This document shows, in pieces, positions 56,202 through 64,000 of a stretch of DNA of 64,000 nucleotides. A program made the position numbers and the translations under genes. Origin of the DNA: Pseudomonas syringae KCTC 12500 (GTDB taxonomy: Bacteria; Pseudomonadota; Gammaproteobacteria; Pseudomonadales; Pseudomonadaceae); assembly GCF_000507185.2 (NCBI RefSeq), contig NZ_AYTM02000002.1:2007501-2071500 (forward strand), read 5' to 3'. The notes beneath the pieces were generated by a model. The model ran no database searches. It worked only from the letters and a program-made list of their open reading frames with translations, and had not been told where the DNA came from. Every line of letters starts with the position of its first letter. Within the stretch, counting starts at the first letter, position 1.

Positions 56202-58118
56202 ATGTCTCGTGGTTTAACCAAAAGCCTCGCCAATGCGAGTGTCAGCCTGAAATTGGCGATCGGCTTTGGTCTGGTGCTGTTGATGACGCTGATGATTTCA
56301 GCCACCGGCTGGTTCAGCAATCAGGCGCTGATCGATCGTGGGGACCGTGTCACTGCGATTGCAGAGGTCAATGAGCTGACCCTTCAGTTGCGCATCAACC
56401 GTATGAGCTACGAGGTGCTGTACAACGCAGAGACTGCAGCGAAGGTCAGAAGTACACTCGATGAGCTCGACGCTGCACTGCAAACCGCCAGAAACCTGCT
56501 GCGATCCCCCGAGAACCTGCAGTTGCTGGATGTCCAGATTCAGGCAACGCGGGACTACCGCCAGTCGTTCGAGGACATGAGCAAGGCGATCGAAACCCGC
56601 GAAGCGAGCCGCAGCCAGATGGGCGAAAACGCCGACAAAGCGGTGGATCAGGCCGACAGGATCGAAGCCGAACTGCTCAAGGAAGATAACATCCTGGCCT
56701 TCAATGGCATCGTCGGCGTCAGCAAGCTGATTCAGCAGGCGCGTTTTCAGGTACGTGGTTACACCTACAGCGGCCGTCCCGATTTCGAAAAGGATGCCAA
56801 TAAAGCCATCGATGATGCTGTGACCGGGATCAACACGCTGGCTGGCGACATTTCTTCCACTTATTCGCCCATGCTGCAACAGGCCATCGCCGGGCTCAAT
56901 GGCTACCGCGCGGCTGTGGGCCGCTACCGCGATGCCCAGGCCGCCTCCAAGGCAGCACTGGAAAAAATGACCACTCTGGGCGTCAGCATGCTCGCCACCA
57001 GCAACGACCTGATTACCCGACAGAACAAGAGCCGCGACGCAGACAGCGCCAAGTCGGTCACGATGATCGCCGCAGCGACTGCGCTGGCGTTGGTGCTGAG
57101 CATTCTCGCGGCGTGGGTCATCACTCGCCAGATCACCACCCCGCTGCAGGAGACCCTTGAGGTCGTAGAGCGGGTGGCCTCGGGCGACCTGAGCCGCAAC
57201 CTCAACGTTGATCGCAAGGACGAGCTGGGCAAGCTGCAGGCCACGATTCAGCGCATGACGGTGAGCCTGCGCGAACTGGTGGGCGGGATTCGCGATGGTG
57301 TCACCCAGATTGCCAGCGCAGCGGAAGAGCTGTCGGCGGTTACCGAGCAGACCAGTGCCGGGGTCAACAGCCAGAAGGTCGAGACCGATCAGGTCGCCAC
57401 TGCCATGCATGAAATGACGGCGACCGTTCAGGAGGTCGCACGCAACGCCGAGGAAGCTTCGGAAGCAGCGGTGACGGCAGACCGTCAGGCCCGTGACGGG
57501 GAACGGGTGGTCAACGAGGCCATCGCACAAATCGAGCGCCTCGCCTCTGCGGTGGGCAACTCCAGCGAAGCGATGGGCGCGCTGAAACAGGAAAGCGACA
57601 AGATCGGCAGCGTGCTGGACGTCATCAAATCGGTCGCCGAGCAGACCAACCTGCTGGCCTTGAACGCCGCTATCGAGGCAGCACGCGCCGGTGAAGCCGG
57701 TCGGGGCTTTGCGGTGGTTGCCGATGAGGTGCGCAGTCTGGCGCAGCGTACGCAAAAATCCACCGAAGAGATCGAAGCACTGATTGCCCGTCTGCAAAGC
57801 GGTACACAGCAGGCCACAACCGTCATGGACAGCAGCCGCGAGCTGAGCACCAGCAGCGTGGAGCTGACTCGTCGGGCCGGTGGATCGCTGGAGAGCATCA
57901 CCAAAACCGTCTCGGCGATCCAGGCGATGAATCAACAGATTGCGGCTGCCGCCGAAGAACAGAGCGCGACCGCCGAAGAGATCAACCGCAGCATCATCAA
58001 TGTCCGTGACGTGTCCGAACAGACATCTGCGGCCAGTGAAGAAACCGCGGCGTCCAGCGTAGAACTGGCCAGACTGGGCAACCACCTTCAGGTGCTGGTG
58101 AGCCGTTTCACCGTCTGA
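56202..58118 (+). CDS. Methyl-accepting chemotaxis protein 1 (HBM-like sensor)
   Basis: 638 residues from the ATG after AAGGAG. Membrane helix 1 at ~17-37, a ~250-residue all-helical periplasmic domain of the size of helical bimodular (HBM) sensors, membrane helix 2 at ~286-306, HAMP ([20 protein letters not shown]), and the signalling hairpin [20 protein letters not shown]. No CheR-binding pentapeptide at the C-terminus. HBM receptors such as McpS sense organic acids; the ligand here is unknown. Confidence 0.92.
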   Translation: MSRGLTKSLANASVSLKLAIGFGLVLLMTLMISATGWFSNQALIDRGDRVTAIAEVNELTLQLRINRMSYEVLYNAETAAKVRSTLDELDAALQTARNLLRSPENLQLLDVQIQATRDYRQSFEDMSKAIETREASRSQMGENADKAVDQADRIEAELLKEDNILAFNGIVGVSKLIQQARFQVRGYTYSGRPDFEKDANKAIDDAVTGINTLAGDISSTYSPMLQQAIAGLNGYRAAVGRYRDAQAASKAALEKMTTLGVSMLATSNDLITRQNKSRDADSAKSVTMIAAATALALVLSILAAWVITRQITTPLQETLEVVERVASGDLSRNLNVDRKDELGKLQATIQRMTVSLRELVGGIRDGVTQIASAAEELSAVTEQTSAGVNSQKVETDQVATAMHEMTATVQEVARNAEEASEAAVTADRQARDGERVVNEAIAQIERLASAVGNSSEAMGALKQESDKIGSVLDVIKSVAEQTNLLALNAAIEAARAGEAGRGFAVVADEVRSLAQRTQKSTEEIEALIARLQSGTQQATTVMDSSRELSTSSVELTRRAGGSLESITKTVSAIQAMNQQIAAAAEEQSATAEEINRSIINVRDVSEQTSAASEETAASSVELARLGNHLQVLVSRFTV

Positions 58119-58133
58119 CCTGTCAGCGCACAG

Positions 58134-58167
58134 CCCGCGCCAGCACACGGCGCGGGCCATTTTTTTC
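58134..58167 (+). terminator. Rho-independent terminator between the two chemoreceptors
   Basis: CCCGCGCC-agcacac-GGCGCGGG perfect 8-bp stem followed by CCA and a T-run, 16 bp after the first chemoreceptor gene. The second gene should therefore have its own promoter. Confidence 0.85.
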
Positions 58168-58320
58168 GACAAAATGTGACACCCTTCACCCCTCCTTCGT
58201 GCTCGGAAATCTCCTACGGCCTTCTCAGGTCACGCAATGAATCGCCACGCCGATGCGCTCACAACGCACGTCCCGACGAGTTGGGAACGTGCTTTTGTTC
58301 GCTCATTGCAGGAGATTCCA

Positions 58321-60264
58321 ATGTTCCGATTGATCAACCAAGCGCTCGGCAACATGAACGTCAGATTCAAGCTGTCCCTGGGTTTCGGCCTGGTGCTGCT
58401 ATTGACGCTGATCATCACACTGACGGGCTGGCATGGCCTGTACACCATGATCGACCGCTCGGAGTCGCTCTCGGACATCGCCCAGCTCAACGGTCTGACC
58501 AAAGACCTGCGCGCCGAGCGAATCACCGACCGCGTCCAGAAAACCCCGGAGAGCACGGCGCTGGTTACAGAAAAGCTCAATGAAATGAAAGCCCAGCTCA
58601 CCCTGCTGCACACACAGAGTGAGGAGGAGGCAACCATCAAGCTGCTCAACGGCCAGTTCGAGATGCTGAACAGGCTCGAAAAGACCTTCGCGGACGTTCG
58701 CGACAACCGACAGACCCGCAACCAGATACGTACGCGCCTGGAGCAGACCTCCGAACAGGCCTTGCAGGCCATCGCGCAGGTTGAGGTAGAGGTGCTCAAA
58801 AGCGTCAGCCAGGAACAGGACAGCAGCGAACGGATGGAGGAATTCACCAACATTTCCCAACTGAGGCAGCAGGTCCAGACCGCTCGTTATCAGGTGCAGA
58901 CGTATACCTTCACCACGCGCGACGCGGATGAAAGCGCAGCCATTGCGGCCATCGACGAAGCGCTCAAGGAAATCGGGCAGATCGCGCAGGATCAGGGCAA
59001 CGAAAGTCTTCAGGGCCTGACGCCGGCGACTGCCGCCCTGCAGAGTTATCGGGAACGGCTAGGCGAGTTCAAGCAGATACAGACCAAGGCTGAAGCGGAT
59101 CAGGAAATCATGGCGGGTCTTGGCGAAACGCTGCTGGACTCCGTCGCGGCGCTGAACCGTCTGCAAACCGCCCAGCGCGACAGCGAGGCGGCCAACGCCA
59201 GCGCCATGCTGAGCAGTGTTGCAGGCCTGGCACTGCTGATCGGATTGCTTGCTGCCTGGATCATGACCCGGCAGATCACCGTACCGTTGCAACAGACTCT
59301 GGGGGCCGCAGCACGCATCGCTCAGGGCGATCTGAGCCGGGACATATCGGTCACGCGCCGTGACGAAATGGGTCAGTTGCAAGGCAGCATGCAGACCATG
59401 ACCGTCAGCCTGCGCGAACTGGTTGGCGGCATCAGCGAGGGCGTATCGCAGATCGCCAGCGCGGCCGAGCAGTTGTCCGCGGTGACCAAACAGACCTGCA
59501 TCGGAGTCACCAGTCAGAAAGACGAAACCGATCAGGTAGCGACGGCCATGAATGAAATGGCCGCAACCGTGCAGGAGGTCGCGCGCAATGCGCAGGAAGC
59601 GTCGCAAGCGGCCGCTCAGGCGGATCAACAGGCACGCAGTGGCGATGAAGTGGTCGGGCAGGCGATCATTCAGATCGAGCAACTGGCTCGCGAGGTGTTG
59701 AACTCCACGCAGTCGATGAGCGCGCTCAAGCAGGAAAGCAACAAGATCGTCGGCGTTCTCGATGTGATCAAGTCTGTTTCACAGCAGACCAACCTTCTGG
59801 CCCTCAATGCGGCCATTGAAGCCGCCCGCGCGGGAGAGGCCGGGCGCGGCTTCGCGGTGGTTGCCGATGAAGTTCGGGGGCTGGCGCAACGCACGCAAAA
59901 GTCCACCGAGGAAATCGAAGAACTGATCGCCGCCTTGCAAACCGGCACCCAACAGGTCGCAACCACGCTGGATAACAGCCGCACCCTGACCGATAACACG
60001 GTTGAACTGAGCCGTCGTGCGGGAGGCGCACTGGAGCAGATCACCCGCACCGTGGCGACGATCCAGCACATGAACGAACAGATCGCTGCCGCCAGCGAGG
60101 AGCAGAGCGTGGTCGCCGAACAGATCAACCGTAACGTTATCAGCGTACGCGACATTTCCGAACAGACCGCCGCAGCCAGCGAACAAACCGCAGCCTCCAG
60201 CATCGAACTCGCCAGACTGGGAACGCACCTGCAGACACTGGTGGGGAAATTCAGGGTGGGTTGA
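58321..60264 (+). CDS. Methyl-accepting chemotaxis protein 2 (HBM-like sensor, paralogue)
   Basis: 647 residues from an ATG after CAGGAG. Same layout as its neighbour: membrane helix at ~19-38, long helical periplasmic domain, second helix at ~312-332, HAMP ([19 protein letters not shown]) and signalling tip [20 protein letters not shown]. The cytoplasmic half is very close to receptor 1, while the periplasmic half is strongly diverged, so the two probably detect different ligands. The frame is open for 84 nt upstream without similarity. Confidence 0.92.
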   Translation: MFRLINQALGNMNVRFKLSLGFGLVLLLTLIITLTGWHGLYTMIDRSESLSDIAQLNGLTKDLRAERITDRVQKTPESTALVTEKLNEMKAQLTLLHTQSEEEATIKLLNGQFEMLNRLEKTFADVRDNRQTRNQIRTRLEQTSEQALQAIAQVEVEVLKSVSQEQDSSERMEEFTNISQLRQQVQTARYQVQTYTFTTRDADESAAIAAIDEALKEIGQIAQDQGNESLQGLTPATAALQSYRERLGEFKQIQTKAEADQEIMAGLGETLLDSVAALNRLQTAQRDSEAANASAMLSSVAGLALLIGLLAAWIMTRQITVPLQQTLGAAARIAQGDLSRDISVTRRDEMGQLQGSMQTMTVSLRELVGGISEGVSQIASAAEQLSAVTKQTCIGVTSQKDETDQVATAMNEMAATVQEVARNAQEASQAAAQADQQARSGDEVVGQAIIQIEQLAREVLNSTQSMSALKQESNKIVGVLDVIKSVSQQTNLLALNAAIEAARAGEAGRGFAVVADEVRGLAQRTQKSTEEIEELIAALQTGTQQVATTLDNSRTLTDNTVELSRRAGGALEQITRTVATIQHMNEQIAAASEEQSVVAEQINRNVISVRDISEQTAAASEQTAASSIELARLGTHLQTLVGKFRVG

Positions 60265-60320
60265 TAGATCTGCGACGCAAGGATTCCGACGCTGGAGCGC
60301 TTGGCGTTACACACCAGCCT

Positions 60321-61857
60321 GCTTTTGATTCTGCCCAACGGGCGTAGGAGCGGACTTGTCCGCGAAAGGATCGCCAAGCCTTCGAACATGCATCGCCTGA
60401 GCGACCGTCTTCGCGAACACGTTCGCTCCTACCCCTCGGGCAGGAGGCCGTTTTTGATTCTGCCCAACGGGCGTAGGAGCGGACTTGTCCGCGAAGGGGC
60501 CGTCAAGCTTTCCGAAAATGCATCGCCTGAACGACCGTCTTCGCGAACACGTTCGCTCCTACCCCTCAGGCAGAAGGCTGTTTTTGATTCTGCCCAACGG
60601 GCGTAGGAGCGGACTTGTCCGCGAAGGGGCCGCCAAGCCTTCCGAACATGCATCGCCTGAACGACCGTCTTCGCGAACACGTTCGCTCCTACCCCTCGGG
60701 CAGGAGGCCGTTTTTGATTCTGCCCAACGGGCGTAGGGAGCGGACTTGTCCGCGAAGGGCCGCCAAGCCTTCGAACATGCATCGCCTGAACGACCGTCTT
60801 CGCGAACAAGTTCGCTCCTACCCCTCGGGCAGGAGGCCGTTTTTGATTCTGCCCAACGGGCGTAGGAGCGGACTTGTCCGCGAAAAGGCCGTTAAGGTTT
60901 CCAAAAATGTATCGCCTGATGCGACCGTCTTCGCGAACAAGTTCGCTACCCCTCAGGCAGAAGGCCGTTTTGATTCTGCCCAACGGGCGTAGGAGCGGAC
61001 TTGTCCGCGAAGGGGCCGCCAAGCCTTCGAACATGCATCGCCTGAGCGACCGTCTTCGCGAACAAGTTCGCCCCTACCCCTCGGGCAGGAGGCCGTTTTG
61101 ATTCTGCCCAACGGGCGTAGGAGCGGACTTGTCCGCGAAGGGGTCGTTAAGCTTTCCGAACATGCATCGCTTGAGCGACCGTCTTCGCGAACACGTTCGC
61201 CCCTACGCCTCGGGCAGGAGGCCGTTTTGATTCTGCCCAACGGGCGTAGGAGCGGACTTGTCCGCGAAGGGGCCGCCAAGCTTTCCGGACATGCATCGCC
61301 AGAACGACCGTCTTCGCGAACACGTTCGCTCCTACTCCTCGGGCAGAAGGCCGTTTTTGATTCTGCCCAACGGGCGTAGGAGCGGACTTGTCCGCGAAGG
61401 GGTCGCCAAGCCTTCGAACATGCATCGCCTGAACGACCGTCTTCGCGAACAAGTTCGCCCCTACCCCTCGGGCAGGAGGCCGTTTTGATTCTGCCCAACG
61501 GGCGTAGGAGCGGACTTGTCCGCGAAGGGGCCGCCAAGCTTTCCGACAACGCATCGCCTGAGCGACCGTCTTCGCGAACACGTTCGCTCCTACCCCTCGG
61601 GCAGGAGGCCGTTTTGATTCTGCCCAACGGGCGTAGGAGCGGACTTGTCCGCGAAGGGGCCGCCAAGCTTTCCGGACATGCATCGCCAGAACGACCGTCT
61701 TCGCGAACACGTTCGCTCCTACTCCTCGGGCAGAAGGCCGTTTTTGATTCTGCCCAACGGGCGTAGGAGCGGACTTGTCCGCGAAGGGGTCGCCAAGCCT
61801 TCGAACATGCATCGCCTGAACGACCGTCTTCGCGAACAAGTTCGCCCCTACCCCTCG
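60321..61857. repeat. Array of twelve ~129-bp REP-pair units
   Basis: The phrase CTGCCCAACGGGCGTAGG occurs twelve times, beginning at 60331, 60460, 60590, 60720, 60849, 60976, 61104, 61233, 61363, 61491, 61620 and 61750. Each unit holds an inner dyad GGAGCGGACTTGTCCGCGAA, ~45 bp of variable middle, the inverted partner TTCGCGAACACGTTCGCTCC and CTCGGGCAGGAGGCCG. Units 8-9 and 11-12 are near-identical pairs 387 bp apart. Open frames on both strands follow the repeat and are not genes. Confidence 0.93.
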
Positions 61858-61891
61858 CTTGCGCGGGTCTTTACCACTAGACGCAATAAAA

Positions 61892-61927
61892 AAGCCCCCG
61901 ACGCGCTAAGCGTCAGGGGCTCTTTTC
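61892..61927 (-). terminator. Rho-independent terminator of opgH
   Basis: Arms GCCCCCGACGC / GCGTCAGGGGC (one mismatch) with a 5-nt loop. On the minus strand it is followed by CUUUUUU, directly after the opgH stop. Confidence 0.85.
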
Positions 61928-61941
61928 GTAGCCGGGCGGTT

Positions 61942-64000
61942 TTAGACCGGGACCGGCTCCGGTGCTTTACCGACAGGTTGCAAAGGCAGCAAAGGCGCAT
62001 GTGGATCGGCTTCGATGGAAGCTCTCCACGCGGCCAGCCACTCTTCATGACCTTCGCTCCAGACACGCTCGTGCAAGCGGCCAAGGGCAACCGGGTCGCT
62101 CAGCAGCATCAGGCGTTCCTGATTGCCGAGTTTTGCCGGACCAACCTTGAGTGCCTGATCGACACGCTCCATACGCACCACTTCAATCGGCTGGGCCTGG
62201 CGGTGACGCGACGTTGCCAGGGCGCAAGCCAAGGCGTTCTGTCGCGGGTCGACCACAGCCCGAATGAAGCCCTGTTTCAGCGCATGCCAGCGGTTCTCGT
62301 AGGTGTACTGATCCGTCGAGATCAGCTCTTGCGGCGGCTCGAACTCTTCAGGAATCAGGAAGAACTTCTCGTCACGCGCCTTGACGCCCAGATTGGTACG
62401 ACTGGAAATCACCGACACCGGAATCGACAGCATCAACGACACCACGATCGGTGCAAGCCACCACAGGAAGCTCGGGTTCAACCAGAACACCAGCAAGGCC
62501 CAGCACGCGCCCAACAGGGTTTGCGGACCGTGGCGCTTCACTGCTTCGATCCACGGCGTGGAGTCATCGTCGCGTTGCGGCGAGTTCCAGGTCGCGGCCC
62601 AGCCCAGGAAAGCGGCCAGTACGAAGCGGGTGTGGAACAGCATGCGCACCGGAGCCAGCAGCACCGAGAAGAGCATTTCCAGCAGCATCGAAACGGTGAC
62701 CTTGAACTTGCCACCGAAGCCTTTCGCGCCCTTGGCCCAGATCAGAATGACGCTGAGCAGTTTAGGCAGGAACAGCAGGACAATGGTGGTCGAGAACAAC
62801 GCAACGGCTTTCTCCGGGTGCCATTGTGGCCACAGCGGATACAGCTGACGTGGTTCAAGGAAGTAGGTCGGCTCCATCAGCGTGTTCACTGCCAGCAAGG
62901 CCGTGGACAACACGAGGAAGAAGAACCACAACGGCGCCGACAGGTAAGACATCACACCGGTCAGGAACACCGCACGGTGAACCGGGTGCATGCCCTTGAC
63001 CAGGAACAGCCTGAAGTTCATCAGGTTGCCGTGGCACCAGCGACGGTCACGCTTGAGTTCGTCCAGCAGGTTGGGCGGCAACTCTTCGTAACTGCCTGGC
63101 AGGTCGTAGGCAATCCACACGCCCCAGCCGGCACGACGCATCAGCGCAGCTTCGACGAAGTCGTGGGAGAGGATCGCACCGGCGAACGCGCCTTTGCCGG
63201 GCAACGGCGCCAGGGCGCAGTGCTCGATGAAGGGCTTCATGCGGATGATCGCGTTGTGACCCCAATAGTGGGATTCACCCAACTGCCAGAAGTGCAGACC
63301 GGCGGTGAACAGCGGACCATAGACCCGGGTAGCGAACTGCTGCATGCGGGCATACAGCGTGTCCATGCCCGACGCACGTGGCGCGGTCTGGATGATACCG
63401 GCGTCCGGCGTGGCTTCCATCAGGCGAACCAGACTGGTCAGACACTCACCGCTCATGACGCTGTCGGCGTCCAGCACGACCATGTAGCGGTAGTCACCGC
63501 CCCAGCGACGGCAGAAGTCGTCGAGGTTGCCGCTTTTGCGTTTTACGCGGCGGCGACGGCGACGATAGAAGATCTTGCCGAAGCCTTTGGTCTCGCGGCA
63601 CACGTCCAGCCACGCCTGTTGCTCGGCAACGGCGATGTCGGTTTCGTTGGTGTCACTGAGCACGAAGAAATCGAAACGATCCAGGTCACCCGTGGCAGCT
63701 ACCGATTCGAACGTAGCACGCAGACCGGCGAAAACCCGGGGCACGTCTTCGTTGCAGATCGGCATGACCAGCGCAGTACGTGCGCCCTTTTCGATCGGCT
63801 CGTTGCCAGCACTGGCACCCGAGATACGGTATTTATCGCGACCGGTGAGCAGCTCGAGGAAGCCCATCAGCGCGGTCCAGAAACCGGCCGACACCCAACA
63901 GAACAGAATCCCGAACAACAACAGAATACTGGTCTGCAAGGCATAAGGCATGACCTGCAAGGCGGTCTGCACGAAGGTCTGACGCGTGATTTCGTCGAGC
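61942..64000 (-). CDS. opgH: Glucan biosynthesis glucosyltransferase H, 3' part
   Basis: About 685 C-terminal residues; the start lies beyond the window. Membrane helices flank a GT2 domain with [12 protein letters not shown] (DxD), [19 protein letters not shown] and the processive-enzyme motif RRWCHG (Q/RxxRW type). OpgH (MdoH) polymerises UDP-glucose into the backbone of osmoregulated periplasmic glucans, important for virulence in plant pathogens. opgG would be expected upstream, outside the window. Confidence 0.95.
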   Translation of the reverse strand, partial: LDEITRQTFVQTALQVMPYALQTSILLLFGILFCWVSAGFWTALMGFLELLTGRDKYRISGASAGNEPIEKGARTALVMPICNEDVPRVFAGLRATFESVAATGDLDRFDFFVLSDTNETDIAVAEQQAWLDVCRETKGFGKIFYRRRRRRVKRKSGNLDDFCRRWGGDYRYMVVLDADSVMSGECLTSLVRLMEATPDAGIIQTAPRASGMDTLYARMQQFATRVYGPLFTAGLHFWQLGESHYWGHNAIIRMKPFIEHCALAPLPGKGAFAGAILSHDFVEAALMRRAGWGVWIAYDLPGSYEELPPNLLDELKRDRRWCHGNLMNFRLFLVKGMHPVHRAVFLTGVMSYLSAPLWFFFLVLSTALLAVNTLMEPTYFLEPRQLYPLWPQWHPEKAVALFSTTIVLLFLPKLLSVILIWAKGAKGFGGKFKVTVSMLLEMLFSVLLAPVRMLFHTRFVLAAFLGWAATWNSPQRDDDSTPWIEAVKRHGPQTLLGACWALLVFWLNPSFLWWLAPIVVSLMLSIPVSVISSRTNLGVKARDEKFFLIPEEFEPPQELISTDQYTYENRWHALKQGFIRAVVDPRQNALACALATSRHRQAQPIEVVRMERVDQALKVGPAKLGNQERLMLLSDPVALGRLHERVWSEGHEEWLAAWRASIEADPHAPLLPLQPVGKAPEPVPV

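Noticed and set aside
60301..61839. Overlapping open frames of 75-237 residues on both strands at 60.3-61.8 kb
   Set aside because: All are built from the ~129-bp REP unit and repeat the same ~42-residue phrase; no ribosome sites or recognisable domains.
60321..61857. Possible CRISPR array
   Set aside because: The period is ~129 bp, the so-called spacers are themselves similar, and each unit contains two inverted dyads. No cas genes are nearby. REP pairs explain it.

Overview
The window reads as chromosome of a fluorescent pseudomonad, most likely the Pseudomonas syringae complex. This is inferred from gene content and order: glnA–chorismate mutase–two DUF4124 genes–ntrB–ntrC, ubiE–ubiJ–ubiB–hisI–hisE–tatABC–rsmE, hutU–hutXWV–hutH, phaF, and opgH. 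GC-rich codon use and Pseudomonas-type REP elements support it. No rRNA or tRNA gene was recognised.

Layout. Positions 1-5095 are accessory: the 3' end of a phospholipase D (Tle5-like type VI effector) is followed by three tandem paralogous Sel1-repeat lipoproteins (presumed immunity proteins) and a DKNYY-like lipoprotein. Positions 5259-10825 form one tightly coupled six-gene operon (GT2 glycosyltransferase, exported protein, ferritin-like di-iron protein, GT-B glycosyltransferase, PAP2 protein, fatty acid desaturase). It looks like a pathway for an undescribed (glyco)lipid and is the best candidate for a new system here. Positions 10885-14990 hold an OprD porin, two small secreted proteins and an NhaP-type antiporter. 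Positions 14991-19257 hold a polyol-type locus (AraC regulator, sugar-binding protein, SDR dehydrogenase, DeoR regulator) that lacks ABC permeases and ATPase. Positions 19356-29279 are core genes: typA, thiI, glnA with sigma54 and NtrC sites, a periplasmic chorismate mutase and ntrBC. Positions 29385-31360 encode an amidase overlapping a 61-residue peptide with an internal repeat.

Positions 31326-38374 hold an organosulfur-type locus (aldo/keto reductase, sulfonate-type binding protein, flavin monooxygenase, TonB receptor) with a divergent LacI regulator and a perfect operator palindrome. A BetT transporter follows with a BetI-like site. The hut genes (hutU, hutXWV, hutH1-like) run into a complete IS3-family element (47071-48510) that removes the 3' end of the hutH-like gene. 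That lyase also lacks the Ala-Ser-Gly triad that forms the MIO cofactor. Beyond the element lie phaF, a decayed phaI and a PHA granule-region gene. The absence of a target duplication and of phaD suggests the junction arose by rearrangement.

The end of the window holds the ubiquinone, histidine and Tat genes, two tandem chemoreceptors, a 1.5 kb array of twelve ~129-bp REP-pair units, and the 3' part of opgH.
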